Shown: positions 1 through 8,926 of the stretch, piece by piece
Position numbering within the stretch: the first letter of the stretch is position 1
Layout of the letters: each line of letters starts with the position of its first letter
Source: Psychrobacter piscatorii
GTDB taxonomy: Bacteria > Pseudomonadota > Gammaproteobacteria > Pseudomonadales > Moraxellaceae
DNA length: 47,404 nucleotides
Assembly (NCBI RefSeq): GCF_001444505.1
Contig: NZ_LNDJ01000057.1
Span: forward strand, 1 to 47,404
Direction: 5' to 3'
Translations under genes and position numbers: made by a program
The notes under the pieces: model-generated
Told to the model about the DNA's origin: nothing
Databases searched by the model: none
What the model saw: the letters and a program-made list of their open reading frames with translations, nothing else

Positions 1-535
1 TCCCTATGACAGCATGAATAATGTCCATTACACCTAATTTGCGCATAAAAACATGTCTGATAGGAATTTGGACAATATTTCTTACAATTTTTGATATTCA
101 TAAGGTAGCTCTACAACAGCCAATAATCAATGGCTAAAGTACCTAGGAGCCACTAGCTATAACAGATGTACCAATATTTTGAACGCTTGATAGACACCAA
201 TTTTAAACCTTACCATTATCGCGGTATAGCTACAAAAATATGTTACATTATACCGCGTCCTTACGGCTATGATGAGGCTCAGGCCTACGATTCAGCGGTA
301 CTGCTATATAGTAATAAGATACAACCATCAGCCTCAGTATGACTAAGATCGATCATATACTTGTTTGATAGATCAGCATGGATATGGCTAATTTTGTGTT
401 AAATACGATCAATCTATCATCACCTTAATATGAGCACGATGCGATGTCAGTGTCGTTTTTATCATAGTAATCTGACGATATGATGATTTTCGACCTACAA
501 AAACCCACCTATAAAAACCAATCTAAGGATAGAGT
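1..535. other. gene-free stretch upstream of ackA
   Basis: No open reading frame of gene quality is visible in this stretch. It holds a 9-bp perfect inverted repeat (CGCGGTATA and TATACCGCG, 220-257), whose loop of about 20 bases makes a role uncertain. It ends in the ackA ribosome binding site (AAGGAT, just before 536). Any gene to the left lies outside the window. Confidence 0.6.
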
Positions 536-1768
536 ATGAGCGCCAGCCTGACCACCACTTTTGATGATAAGAACTCTGAAACATCAACCCTGACCAGCCC
601 AACCTTGGTTTTAAACTGCGGCTCGTCTTCCATCAAATACGCGTTGATTAGTGATGACAACTCTACTCGTATCACCGGTCTTGCCGAAAACCTAGGTCTC
701 GATACCGCCCGTATTAAGCACACGACCTTAAACGGTGAAAAACTTGAAATCTCTATTCCTGGTGGTCGCCACAAGCTGGCGCTACAAAAAATCCTTGAGC
801 TACTAGAGCAGTACCACTTCATCGCCGTTGGGCACCGCGTGGTACATGGTGGCCGCGAATACTCCAAAGCCGTTCGCGTTGATGAGCATGCGTTAGAAGA
901 AGTGAAGCGTCTCAAAATATTAGCTCCGCTACACAACCCTGCAAATGCACTGGGGATCGAAGCGGTTCAGGCGATCTATCCTGATATGCCGCAAGTGGTG
1001 GTGTTTGACACCGCTTTTCACCAAACCATGCCGCCCGTTGCTTTTCGCTATGCGCTACCAAAATATCTATACGAAGAACATAAAATCCGTCGCTATGGCT
1101 TCCATGGCACATCACATGCTTACGTCTCAGAACGCACCAGCCAAATCACTGAGGCAAAAGGGCCACATGGCTGGCTAACAGCACATCTAGGCAATGGTTG
1201 CTCAGCCGCCGCAGTATACGATGGCAAAAGTCTCGATACCAGCATGGGTCTGACCCCACTTGAGGGCCTTATGATGGGTACGCGTAGTGGCGATGTGGAT
1301 CCTAGCTTGCACATGCACCTGAAGCGTCAGCTCGGTATGAGCTTAGAAGAGACCGACAAAATGCTTAATAATGACAGCGGTCTACTTGGTATCTCAGGAC
1401 TGTCTAACGACTTGCGTACCATCGAGCAAGCAGCCAGTGAAGGTCACGAAGATGCGCAGCTCGCTATCGAGATGTTCTGCTATCGTGCTGGTAAATATCT
1501 GGCCAGCCTTAGCTGTGCGCTACCAGAGTTTACCGGTATTGTCTTTACTGGCGGTATCGGTGAGAACTCCGACATTACACGTAACAAAATCCTGGCAGTG
1601 ATGCGTCATTTCGGTATCAAAATAGATGCTGACAAAAATGCCAGTTTGGTTCGTGGTAAAGAAGGCAGCTTCCACGCAGATGACAGCAGTATCGAGTTAT
1701 GGGTCGTCCCAACTGATGAAGAGTGCCGTATTGCTCAAGAGACTCGTCAGGCATTGAATTTAATATAA
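536..1768 (+). CDS. ackA: acetate kinase
   Basis: Acetate kinase converts acetate and ATP to acetyl phosphate and ADP, and back, in the cytoplasm. It works with Pta, encoded 134 bp downstream. The first family signature LNCGSSSIK lies near residues 26-34, and the substrate-loop motif GHRVVHGG near 99-106. VFDTAFHQ (about 156-163) carries the conserved Asp, and the phosphate-loop motif HLGNGCS follows near 217. The 410-residue length is slightly above the usual 400 because of a Ser/Thr/Asp-rich N-terminal extension of about 22 residues. The ATG at 536 follows AAGGAT at good spacing, so the extension looks translated. A shared ackA-pta transcript is likely, since no terminator separates them. 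Confidence 0.97.
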   Translation: MSASLTTTFDDKNSETSTLTSPTLVLNCGSSSIKYALISDDNSTRITGLAENLGLDTARIKHTTLNGEKLEISIPGGRHKLALQKILELLEQYHFIAVGHRVVHGGREYSKAVRVDEHALEEVKRLKILAPLHNPANALGIEAVQAIYPDMPQVVVFDTAFHQTMPPVAFRYALPKYLYEEHKIRRYGFHGTSHAYVSERTSQITEAKGPHGWLTAHLGNGCSAAAVYDGKSLDTSMGLTPLEGLMMGTRSGDVDPSLHMHLKRQLGMSLEETDKMLNNDSGLLGISGLSNDLRTIEQAASEGHEDAQLAIEMFCYRAGKYLASLSCALPEFTGIVFTGGIGENSDITRNKILAVMRHFGIKIDADKNASLVRGKEGSFHADDSSIELWVVPTDEECRIAQETRQALNLI

Positions 1769-1902
1769 GCGTGAGCGTGTTTGATACGCCATATCTATAT
1801 AATTAACATTTGCTATAAGGCTATGGCGTACATACTCAGCACATTGCTCATTCTGCCAAGGATGAATTGAACTTAATAATAAAATAAACCGTAGGATACA
1901 CT

Positions 1903-4050
1903 ATGCAGACCATTTTACTTGTTCCCATTAGCCGCGGTATCGGTGTGACATCAGCCGCGCTTGGACTGATTCGCGCCTTTGATTATAACGGTATCAAAGC
2001 GGGCTTTATGAAGCCGTTTTTGCAAGACGATACACTAGATAAGCAGCACAGCTTAGACAGCTCAAGCGCATTGACCATGCATGCCTTTGGTCTAAAGCCG
2101 CCCAAATCGATCAGCCGTCAGCACGTCGAGCGGATGTTGGGCGATGGCAACCTTGATGATTTAATGGAAGAAGTGATTGCCAATTATCACACAATAGATG
2201 ATGGCCCTGACGTCATCATCTGTGAAGGTCTGGTGCCGACCACTGAGACCTCTTACGCCTCACAAATCAACCGCGCCCTCGCCCATGCTTTAGATGCCAA
2301 GATCATATTTGTTGGTGCCGCTGATATCGGTCAACCAGCGGCGTTGGCGGACAAGCTTGATGTGCATGCGCGCGAGTTCGGCGGTGTCATGGATGCACGT
2401 ACATTAGGCGTGATATTGATGCGGGTACAAGACGTGCCTAATACCTTTGAAAATCAACCAGTCGCTCCGGGTGAGGCGGTCGTCAGCTTAGATCCAACCT
2501 TTTTGCAAGAAGTGCAGCGTCTATCGCCTTCGTTCAATACCGACGCGTTTCGCCTCATCGGCGTGGTGCCCTTTAGCGATTCGTTGTCTGTACCGCGCAC
2601 TTGGGACATTGCCACTGAGCTTGATGCCACTTGGCTTAACGTTGGTGAAGCAAAAACACGTCGTATCAATCGCATCAGTCTAACGGCGCGCTCAGTCGCT
2701 CGTGTCAATCAAGTGTTCAAACGTGGTACGTTGATGGTGGTCCCTGGTGACCGCGATGACTTGCTACTGGCCGCAGGATTGGCCTGTATCAATGGTATTC
2801 CACTGGCAGGATTGGTCTTGACAGGTGGTATCCTACCAGGCGAGACCGTAACGGAGCTGTGGCAGTCGGCGCTCAAAACGGGCATCCCTATCATGAGCGT
2901 CGAGAGTGACAGCTATCAAACGGTACAGAGCCTTGTCCATATGAGCTCAGAGATTCCAAGTGATGACACTGAGCGTGCGGAAGAAGTAGCGCGTTACGTA
3001 GCAGCGCATTTGGATTTGAGCTGGATTAAAGAATACTTTAGCCGTAATCATGAACCGCGCTTGTCCCCATCGGCTTTTCGCCATCAGTTGGTCAAAAAAT
3101 CACAGCACGCTAAAAAACGTATCGTATTGCCAGAAGGTTCTGAACCACGTACCGTCGAAGCGGCCTGTATCTGTCAGAGCCGCGGTATCGCTGATTGCGT
3201 ACTGCTCGCAAAACGCAGCGAAGTAGAACAAGTCGCCAAAAATCGCGATTTGACGTTGCCAGAAGGTCTAGAAATCATCGACCCTGACACCCTTGATATG
3301 AGCAAATATATCGCTGCTGTCGTTGAGCGCCGTAAAGGCAAGACTGGCGCAGACGTCGCCGCTGAATATCTAAAAGATACGGTGTATCTTGGCACCATCA
3401 TGCTACAGCTAGATGAGGTCGACGGTCTGGTTTCAGGTGCGATTCATACCACTGCCAATACCGTACGCCCAGCGTTTCAATTAATCAAAACCGCGCCGCA
3501 GTACTCGCTCGTATCGTCCGTGTTCTTTATGCTGTTGCCTGAGCAAGTGGTTGTCTATGGTGACTGTGCGATCAATCCTGATCCGAATGCTGAAGAGTTG
3601 GCAGAAATTGCCATTCAATCGGCACAGTCTGCTGCTGCCTTTGGTATCGATCCAAAAGTCGCGATGATCAGCTATTCTACGGGCTCATCAGGCGCAGGCG
3701 CGGATGTCGAAAAAGTCGCTCGTGCCACCCAAATCGTCCGTGAGCGTGCGCCGAACCTCAAAGTCGACGGCCCACTACAATATGATGCCGCCTCGGTCAT
3801 GAGTGTGGGTAAACAAAAAGCGCCTGACTCTCCTGTCGCAGGTCAAGCCAACGTCTTTATTTTCCCTGATCTCAATACTGGTAACACCACGTATAAAGCG
3901 GTGCAGCGTAGCGCCAATGTCATCAGCGTTGGACCGATGCTGCAAGGTTTGAATAAGCCAGTCAATGACTTATCGCGTGGCGCACTCGTTGATGATATCG
4001 TCTATACCATCGCGCTAACTGCTATCCAAGCGTATAGCGATTTGATTTAA
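1903..4050 (+). CDS. pta: phosphate acetyltransferase, long form
   Basis: This enzyme interconverts acetyl-CoA plus phosphate with acetyl phosphate plus CoA. With AckA it forms the reversible overflow and assimilation path for acetate. At 715 residues it is the long enterobacterial-type Pta. It has an N-terminal P-loop/BioD-like domain (from VPISRGIGVTSAALGL, about residues 7-22), a middle DRTGG-type domain, and a C-terminal catalytic PTA domain starting near KKRIVLPEGSEPRTVEAA at about residue 400. Conserved catalytic-domain motifs include YSTGSSGAGADVEKV and GPLQYDAA. The ATG at 1903 follows a GTAGGAT ribosome binding site. The gene ends inside a 12-bp inverted repeat, and a rho-independent terminator follows. 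Confidence 0.97.
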   Translation: MQTILLVPISRGIGVTSAALGLIRAFDYNGIKAGFMKPFLQDDTLDKQHSLDSSSALTMHAFGLKPPKSISRQHVERMLGDGNLDDLMEEVIANYHTIDDGPDVIICEGLVPTTETSYASQINRALAHALDAKIIFVGAADIGQPAALADKLDVHAREFGGVMDARTLGVILMRVQDVPNTFENQPVAPGEAVVSLDPTFLQEVQRLSPSFNTDAFRLIGVVPFSDSLSVPRTWDIATELDATWLNVGEAKTRRINRISLTARSVARVNQVFKRGTLMVVPGDRDDLLLAAGLACINGIPLAGLVLTGGILPGETVTELWQSALKTGIPIMSVESDSYQTVQSLVHMSSEIPSDDTERAEEVARYVAAHLDLSWIKEYFSRNHEPRLSPSAFRHQLVKKSQHAKKRIVLPEGSEPRTVEAACICQSRGIADCVLLAKRSEVEQVAKNRDLTLPEGLEIIDPDTLDMSKYIAAVVERRKGKTGADVAAEYLKDTVYLGTIMLQLDEVDGLVSGAIHTTANTVRPAFQLIKTAPQYSLVSSVFFMLLPEQVVVYGDCAINPDPNAEELAEIAIQSAQSAAAFGIDPKVAMISYSTGSSGAGADVEKVARATQIVRERAPNLKVDGPLQYDAASVMSVGKQKAPDSPVAGQANVFIFPDLNTGNTTYKAVQRSANVISVGPMLQGLNKPVNDLSRGALVDDIVYTIALTAIQAYSDLI

Positions 4051-4060
4051 TCGCTATACG
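4031..4060. repeat. 12-bp perfect inverted repeat across the pta stop codon
   Basis: CGTATAGCGATT (4031-4042) and AATCGCTATACG (4049-4060) are exact reverse complements around the 6-base loop TGATTT. The repeat spans the last pta codons and the stop codon. No T-run follows, so it is not a canonical terminator. It could act as a 3' RNA-stabilising hairpin; that is inference. Confidence 0.7.
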
Positions 4061-4087
4061 ATTTGCCAATCAAAGTCCGTTATACCG

Positions 4088-4117
4088 CCGACTATCATCA
4101 TGATGGTCGGTTTTTTA
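4088..4117 (+). terminator. rho-independent terminator after pta
   Basis: The stem runs CCGACTATCAT to ATGATGGTCGG and is followed directly by TTTTTT. It lies about 40 bp past the pta stop and matches the end of an ackA-pta transcript. Confidence 0.85.
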
Positions 4118-4160
4118 TTGGTGCTGTGGTGGTATAGTCAAAGTATCTCAAAAACGATAC

Positions 4161-4233
4161 GGTACTGCTAATATCAATTTTTGCAGCCTCTGTCTGCGCA
4201 GGCACAGCAAGCAAAAAAATTGATTTAACAGTG
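4161..4233. repeat. dispersed palindromic repeat, copy 1
   Basis: A roughly 73-bp imperfect palindrome. Its arms read CACTGTTAAATCAATTTTTT-like sequence on each side, around a core that contains GCAGCCTCTGTCTGCG. The GCAGCCTCTG core and the flanking AATTTT/AAAATT arms recur at 7846-7923 and 18388-18460. All three copies are intergenic. Confidence 0.75.
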
Positions 4234-4367
4234 CATAATGTAGCGGTATTAATTTCCACTAACTATAGGTGGTGATAGATAGTGATGACAGATACTCGCC
4301 CGCCCTCTACAATAGCGCTATGATTCAGTTAATGTAAAAAGGTTAGCGGATAAAAGAGTAAGGTGTA

Positions 4368-5330
4368 TTGATACCAACAGATACTTCATCTCTTTTTACG
4401 CATTTATTTATGTCAAATACGAGCAATAACTCTCACGAAAAGATCTCTGCCCCTGCCATCCGTGCCTATCTTGGCGGCTCGTTTGATCCGGTACATAATG
4501 GTCACCTAGAAGTGGCTCTACACGTCTATCAGGACTTGTTGCCAATCGCAAAGCAGCAAAACCGCCCCTTGCACGTTTCATTATTACCCAATGCGCGCTC
4601 GCCATTTAAAACGCAGAGCACTGACCCTAAACACCGCTTAGCCATGCTAAAGCTGGCAGTACAAGACACACCGATACAAATCAATGAGCTTGAGCTATGG
4701 CAAACGCCGCCTGTCTATACAATCGACACTGTACGCGCACTCAGACAGCAGTACCCTCATGATAGTTTAATATTTATCATGGGTATGGACAGCGCGCGCA
4801 GTTTGGATAAATGGAAAGACGGGTTAGGACTCACTGATTATGTCAATCTGTGGGTGTTTAATCGTGAGGATAGCGATCACATTAATGATGGAATTTCTGA
4901 CAACGCTACATTCTTTGAAAAAAATATAGCAACTTCGCAATATCTGGCAACCTTGCAATCGCAACTGCCGCTACCTTTACAATCACATGTAACCGACTCA
5001 CCGATTGAGCTATTCACTCCAATTGCTCGATGCTTGGTAGATAGCTTAGAAACAGATGGCACTGACTTGAAAAGCGCTATGAAAGGACGCATTTATATAG
5101 ATACGCGACCGATCACTGCCGTATCAAGCACGCAAATACGCGAACAACTACACATATTGGCGACTGAAACAAATAAAATGCCCGTCACTGACAGGCAAAT
5201 CGCATCTATCGCAGCAATAAATGATATTATGAGCAATACTCACCCCAATTCATTAGCTAAATGGCTCAATCCTGCCGTTTATCACTATATTATCGCCCAT
5301 CAGCTATATTCTGCTGCTCAATTCCGTTAA
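4368..5330 (+). CDS. nadD: nicotinate-nucleotide adenylyltransferase
   Basis: NadD transfers AMP from ATP to nicotinate mononucleotide, giving deamido-NAD, in NAD biosynthesis. The nucleotidyltransferase signature LGGSFDPVHNGHL lies near residues 35-47, IFIMGMDS in the middle, and the second ATP-binding motif VSSTQIRE near residue 255. The protein is 320 residues from a TTG start that has AAGG five bases upstream. An ATG at 4410 (306 residues) is possible but has no visible ribosome binding site. Either form is much longer than the E. coli enzyme (213). The excess is an N-terminal extension and an insert near residues 165-235. The pairing with rsfS just downstream is common in proteobacteria. 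Confidence 0.93.
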   Translation: MIPTDTSSLFTHLFMSNTSNNSHEKISAPAIRAYLGGSFDPVHNGHLEVALHVYQDLLPIAKQQNRPLHVSLLPNARSPFKTQSTDPKHRLAMLKLAVQDTPIQINELELWQTPPVYTIDTVRALRQQYPHDSLIFIMGMDSARSLDKWKDGLGLTDYVNLWVFNREDSDHINDGISDNATFFEKNIATSQYLATLQSQLPLPLQSHVTDSPIELFTPIARCLVDSLETDGTDLKSAMKGRIYIDTRPITAVSSTQIREQLHILATETNKMPVTDRQIASIAAINDIMSNTHPNSLAKWLNPAVYHYIIAHQLYSAAQFR

Positions 5331-5461
5331 AATCGCCTTATCTATGTCATTTTTCCTATCCTGTCTCTATACGTGACTGACGACATATGATCAGTCGAAT
5401 CAGACAAATTGACGTTTTACCCCTTTATTTTTAATAGTTACGATTGAAGAGATTAAAATTT

Positions 5462-5875
5462 ATGATCAACACCATGACCGAAGAACGCTTAACCGTGTGC
5501 TTAAACATTATACAAAGCGCGCTAGATGATATGAAAGCAAAGAACATCACTGTAATGAATGTAGAAGACTTAACTGACGTCACCGAGCGTATCGTCATCG
5601 CTGATGGTACCTCAAAACGTCATGTACGCGCGATGGCGGATAGCGTCGGCGCTGAAGCCAAACAAGCGGGCTTTATGCCGCTTGGCCGTGAAGGCGGTAT
5701 CGACTCTGACTGGACGTTGATTGACTTGGGCGCGGTTGTCGTTCATATCATGACCCCGCAAGCGCGTGAGTTCTATGACTTAGAAGGCCTATGGTCATCA
5801 CCGGATCAGTTGGCTGAGCTGGTCGCCACACCGCGTGAAAAGAAAACCGCTGGTCGTCGCAACAAGAACAAATAA
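5462..5875 (+). CDS. rsfS: ribosomal silencing factor
   Basis: RsfS (DUF143/Iojap family) binds ribosomal protein L14 and blocks joining of the ribosomal subunits under starvation. The DUF143 core runs from the AKNITVMNVEDLTDVTERIV region through GGIDSDWTLIDLGAVVVHIM to REFYDLEGLW. The C-terminus is a short basic tail (KKTAGRRNKNK). The ATG at 5462 gives 137 residues; an internal ATG at 5474 is also possible. The gene lies 131 bp after nadD and is followed by a strong terminator. Co-occurrence with nadD supports the call. Confidence 0.93.
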   Translation: MINTMTEERLTVCLNIIQSALDDMKAKNITVMNVEDLTDVTERIVIADGTSKRHVRAMADSVGAEAKQAGFMPLGREGGIDSDWTLIDLGAVVVHIMTPQAREFYDLEGLWSSPDQLAELVATPREKKTAGRRNKNK

Positions 5876-5920
5876 GATTATTGGGTACAATCATCGCGTC
5901 ATACTAAAAGCATAAGACCA

Positions 5921-5953
5921 AAAGACCAGAATCGTTATTCTGGTCTTTTTTTG
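5921..5953 (+). terminator. rho-independent terminator after rsfS
   Basis: The stem AAAGACCAGAA pairs with TTCTGGTCTTT, with a short loop and a continuing T-run. It lies 46 bp past the rsfS stop. Confidence 0.9.
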
Positions 5954-6085
5954 TGCCGATATTTAGACATATCTGTCATGATAAACAGCCATTGGAATGG
6001 ATAATTGTCGGATAGATTGCTATCATCCTTACCACTATTGCTGCGCAAATTTTGTCCTGCGCTCGCCTACTATTAAGGATTGCCC

Positions 6086-6835
6086 ATGTCTGCTACTCAC
6101 CGCTCAAACCCTGAGATTAACCTACCCTTGCATGTGGCAAACTTAGTATGTGTCCGCGCGGGCAAAGCCATGCCGTTCACTCGTGAAGAAATGAGCGCCA
6201 TCGATAAAGCGCCTATTACAGCACCCGTCGCCGTCAATTTTATGGGATTGACCACTGACGAGCAAGCCGACCGCAAACATCATGGCGGCCCGCTCAAAGC
6301 CGTGCATCAACTGCCAGCGGCCACTTATGAAAAAATCAATACAGAGTTTGACCTAAAAGTACGTGTCGGTACGCTCGGAGAAAACCTTACCACTGAAGCC
6401 GTTGATGGCTTGCCTGAGATGGATGAGTCTAACGTCTGTATTGGCGACGTTTATCAGTATGGTGGGCAGTATGGCGACGACAAAATAAACGGTGAAGATA
6501 GCGTGCAGCTGCGCATCGTGCAGCCGCGCCGCCCGTGCTACAAAATCAATGACCAAATCGGCCAATTTACCAAAGTGCCCAACATCGCCGCATGGGTCAG
6601 TAAGAAAGGTATCTCAGGCTGGTATTTTCAAGTGGTGCGTGATGGCATCATTAACGCTGATTTGCCAGTCTACTTGATAGAACGTCCTTATCCATTTGCC
6701 ACGCTTGAGACACTTTGGCAGTTGTCTCATTCAAAAGAAAAGTTTGACGCTGAGGTGATTGAGCCGTGGCTCGCGATTGAGTGTTTGGAGGCGAGTTGGA
6801 AAAAGGTGTTGGCAAAAAAAATTAAAAGAGGCTGA
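6086..6835 (+). CDS. MOSC domain protein, YiiM type
   Basis: The MOSC fold is the molybdenum-cofactor sulfurase C-terminal domain. YiiM-type members bind molybdopterin and are linked to reduction of N-hydroxylated compounds in E. coli. Visible marks are RKHHGGPLKAVHQ (residues about 68-80), VGTLGENLT, and the conserved Cys of QPRRPCYKIN near residue 153. After it comes the C-terminal helical segment seen in this subgroup (3-alpha domain). The ATG at 6086 lies seven bases after AAGGA, a better start than the in-frame TTG at 6080. The length of 249 residues is slightly above E. coli YiiM. The substrate is not evident from sequence. Confidence 0.85.
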   Translation: MSATHRSNPEINLPLHVANLVCVRAGKAMPFTREEMSAIDKAPITAPVAVNFMGLTTDEQADRKHHGGPLKAVHQLPAATYEKINTEFDLKVRVGTLGENLTTEAVDGLPEMDESNVCIGDVYQYGGQYGDDKINGEDSVQLRIVQPRRPCYKINDQIGQFTKVPNIAAWVSKKGISGWYFQVVRDGIINADLPVYLIERPYPFATLETLWQLSHSKEKFDAEVIEPWLAIECLEASWKKVLAKKIKRG

Positions 6836-6933
6836 ATACAATCAGCAAAATCTCTAGACATCATCTGATAATAATAGGTGCTTAAAATATAAGTGGACAG
6901 CGACATATACCCTTTATCTACACAGAGCATTTC

Positions 6934-7809
6934 ATGGTAAAAAACATCTTCTTAGCACTTGGCTTAACTCTGCCTTTGATTGGCTGCGTGACCACGACCT
7001 CACCAGTCGCAACGACCAAAAATTATAGCGTCGATAGCGATACCTATCAATCGACTGGCAAAAGCCAGCGTATCAAAACCATTGTCCTACACTACACAGT
7101 CTCAGATAATGAGCGCTCAATCAAAACATTGACCACGGGTAATGTGAGCGCGCATTACTTAATCTTGGACAAGAACGATGATAAAATTTATAACCTCGTG
7201 CCAGAGTCTGAGCGCGCGTGGCATGCAGGCGAAGGTGGCTTTTCAGGTCGAACCATCCTCAATGATACGTCTATTGGCATCGAAATCGTCAATGCAGGAA
7301 TCAAGCCTGAATATCGAGACGCGCTAAAGAATGGCGATATGGATTACCATCCTTATGAGCATTATGTGGCGTTTGATGGATTGCAGATTAAAAAGGTCGC
7401 ACAACTGGTGCAAGATATCGCTAGACGTTATGACATCTCACCCAAAAACATCATCGGTCATGCAGATATGGCACCCTCGCGCAAGATCGACCCCGGTGCA
7501 AAATTCCCGTGGGAGCGACTGTATTTCGATTACGGTATCGGCGCTTGGTATAATGAAGCGGACAAGCAAGAAATTATGAATCGGCGTACCTTGGTCGCGC
7601 CAAGCGTGCAGGAGATCAAGCAAGCTTTTCGCAAATACGGCTATCAAATCAATAATAGCGACGAGTGGGACAAGCCTAGCCGCGATGTCATCTATGCGTT
7701 TCAGCTGCATTTCAGACCGCAGCAGCCAACCGGTAATATGGATAGCGAGACCTATGCGATATTGCAGGCGCTCAATATGAAGTATGCTAGTCGCGATGAT
7801 TTTTATTAA
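6934..7809 (+). CDS. amiD: lipoprotein N-acetylmuramoyl-L-alanine amidase, AmiD type
   Basis: This is an amidase_2-domain zinc hydrolase that cleaves the bond between N-acetylmuramate and L-alanine in peptidoglycan fragments. The N-terminus is a lipoprotein signal with lipobox LIGC (Cys18), so the enzyme is probably anchored in the outer membrane facing the periplasm. IVLHYTVSDN carries the first zinc His. IGHADMAPSRKIDPG carries the second His and the third metal ligand/catalytic region, as in AmpD and AmiD. The C-terminal 70 residues look like a peptidoglycan-binding domain (VIYAFQLHFRP, TYAILQALN). The length of 291 residues is close to E. coli AmiD (276). It is a single gene, closed downstream by repeat copy 2. 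Confidence 0.9.
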   Translation: MVKNIFLALGLTLPLIGCVTTTSPVATTKNYSVDSDTYQSTGKSQRIKTIVLHYTVSDNERSIKTLTTGNVSAHYLILDKNDDKIYNLVPESERAWHAGEGGFSGRTILNDTSIGIEIVNAGIKPEYRDALKNGDMDYHPYEHYVAFDGLQIKKVAQLVQDIARRYDISPKNIIGHADMAPSRKIDPGAKFPWERLYFDYGIGAWYNEADKQEIMNRRTLVAPSVQEIKQAFRKYGYQINNSDEWDKPSRDVIYAFQLHFRPQQPTGNMDSETYAILQALNMKYASRDDFY

Positions 7810-7845
7810 AGCGATACAAATATAGGCAGTTTAAAAAGATAACTG

Positions 7846-7923
7846 GCGCGACTGGCATGAATTTTTCGCAGCCTCTGTCAGCGTAGACACAGCCCGCCAG
7901 AAAATTCATACCAGTCAAGCGTG
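7846..7923. repeat. dispersed palindromic repeat, copy 2
   Basis: An imperfect palindrome of about 78 bp with arms GACTGGCATGAATTTT and AAAATTCATACCAGTC around GCAGCCTCTGTCAGCG. It shares the GCAGCCTCTG core with copies at 4161 and 18388, and is closest to the latter (TGAATTTT and AAAATTCATACCAGT arms). Confidence 0.85.
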
Positions 7924-7980
7924 ATAACATAAGGTCTATGTTTTATTATCGGACATAACAACAATGAAAAAGGACATATT

Positions 7981-8727
7981 ATGAGCACCCTATTTAGTGT
8001 CAATTTGAATAAACTCGCCTTAATCAGAAACTCTCGCGGCACAGATTATCCCAATCTGCTGTACTTTGTAAAAAAGCTCATTGATCTGGGTGTCAAAGGC
8101 TTTACTGTGCATCCGCGACCTGATGAGCGTCATATCAGATACCAAGATGTCTATGATATCAGTGCCTTTTTAAAAGATTACAAAGACATTGAGTTCAATA
8201 TCGAAGGCAACCCGAACGAGCAGTTTTTATCCTTGATTCGCGAGGTCAAACCGCATCAATGTACCCTCGTGCCCGACAGCGAAGACCAACTGACCTCCGA
8301 TCATGGCTTTGATATCATCAAACATAAAGACATGCTGTCAGCGCTGAGTCATGAGCTACAAGGGTTTGGTACACGCTGCGCGGTATTTATCGATCCTGAT
8401 ATCGAGCAGATTAAAGCCGTCATTGACAGCGATGTGCAAACGATAGAGATGTATACCGAGGAATGGGCGCGCGCCTACAGTAACGGTAAGAACGATAATA
8501 ATATTGATTTCAATGAGGTCAAGCAACGCTTTAGCGACTGTATCACCCTTGCCAGTGACAACGGGATTCGCGTCAATGCTGGTCATGATTTGAATTTAGA
8601 CAATTTAGCCGATTTGCTAGGCCTTGGTCATATCGCTGAGGTGTCGATTGGTCATGCCTTTACTATTGAATCGCTAGAGCAAGGCATGGATAACGTCGTG
8701 CGTCAGTATTTAGACATCTGTGCTTAA
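7981..8727 (+). CDS. pdxJ: PdxJ-family pyridoxine 5'-phosphate synthase, divergent subtype
   Basis: PdxJ condenses 1-deoxyxylulose 5-phosphate with 3-amino-1-phosphohydroxyacetone to make pyridoxine 5'-phosphate (vitamin B6). The family pattern is clear: VNLNKLALIRNSRG (residues 7-20), FTVHPRPDERHI with the phosphate-site His/Arg pattern, the Glu of NIEGNP, VNAGHDLNL and the C-terminal IGHAFTIESL. The residues matching Asp9-His10 of E. coli PdxJ are Asn-Lys here. NK together with HPRPDERHIRY is, from memory, typical of Bacteroidota PdxJ, not the proteobacterial form. The start has GGACATATTATG with a good ribosome binding site. No other B6 gene is nearby, and it sits at the edge of an accessory patch, so transfer is plausible. 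Confidence 0.82.
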   Translation: MSTLFSVNLNKLALIRNSRGTDYPNLLYFVKKLIDLGVKGFTVHPRPDERHIRYQDVYDISAFLKDYKDIEFNIEGNPNEQFLSLIREVKPHQCTLVPDSEDQLTSDHGFDIIKHKDMLSALSHELQGFGTRCAVFIDPDIEQIKAVIDSDVQTIEMYTEEWARAYSNGKNDNNIDFNEVKQRFSDCITLASDNGIRVNAGHDLNLDNLADLLGLGHIAEVSIGHAFTIESLEQGMDNVVRQYLDICA

Positions 8728-8805
8728 CTCGCATCAATAAGCAAATAATTTGGCTCTATCAACAAACCCTAAGCAAACGCCAATAATAGTAAAAAAGGAC
8801 TCTTT

Positions 8806-8926
8806 ATGTATCAAGCCTTTCAAAAATATCTATAACAAGAAATCAGCGATATCCGCGACGCAGGGCTGTATAAAAACGAGCGCGTTATCACCTCTCCGCA
8901 AGATGCGCTCATCACGATAGCCGATC
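8806..8926 (+). pseudogene. kbl: 5' remnant of kbl (glycine C-acetyltransferase)
   Basis: The reading frame starts at ATG 8806, after a good AAAAGGA ribosome binding site. It encodes MYQAFQKYL, a TAA stop, then QEISDIRDAGLYKNERVIT and SPQDALITI. This matches the N-terminus of 2-amino-3-ketobutyrate CoA ligase, which normally runs on for about 400 residues. The stop at codon 10 and the loss of everything after about residue 40 make it non-functional. It joins a tdh 3' end directly. Confidence 0.85.
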
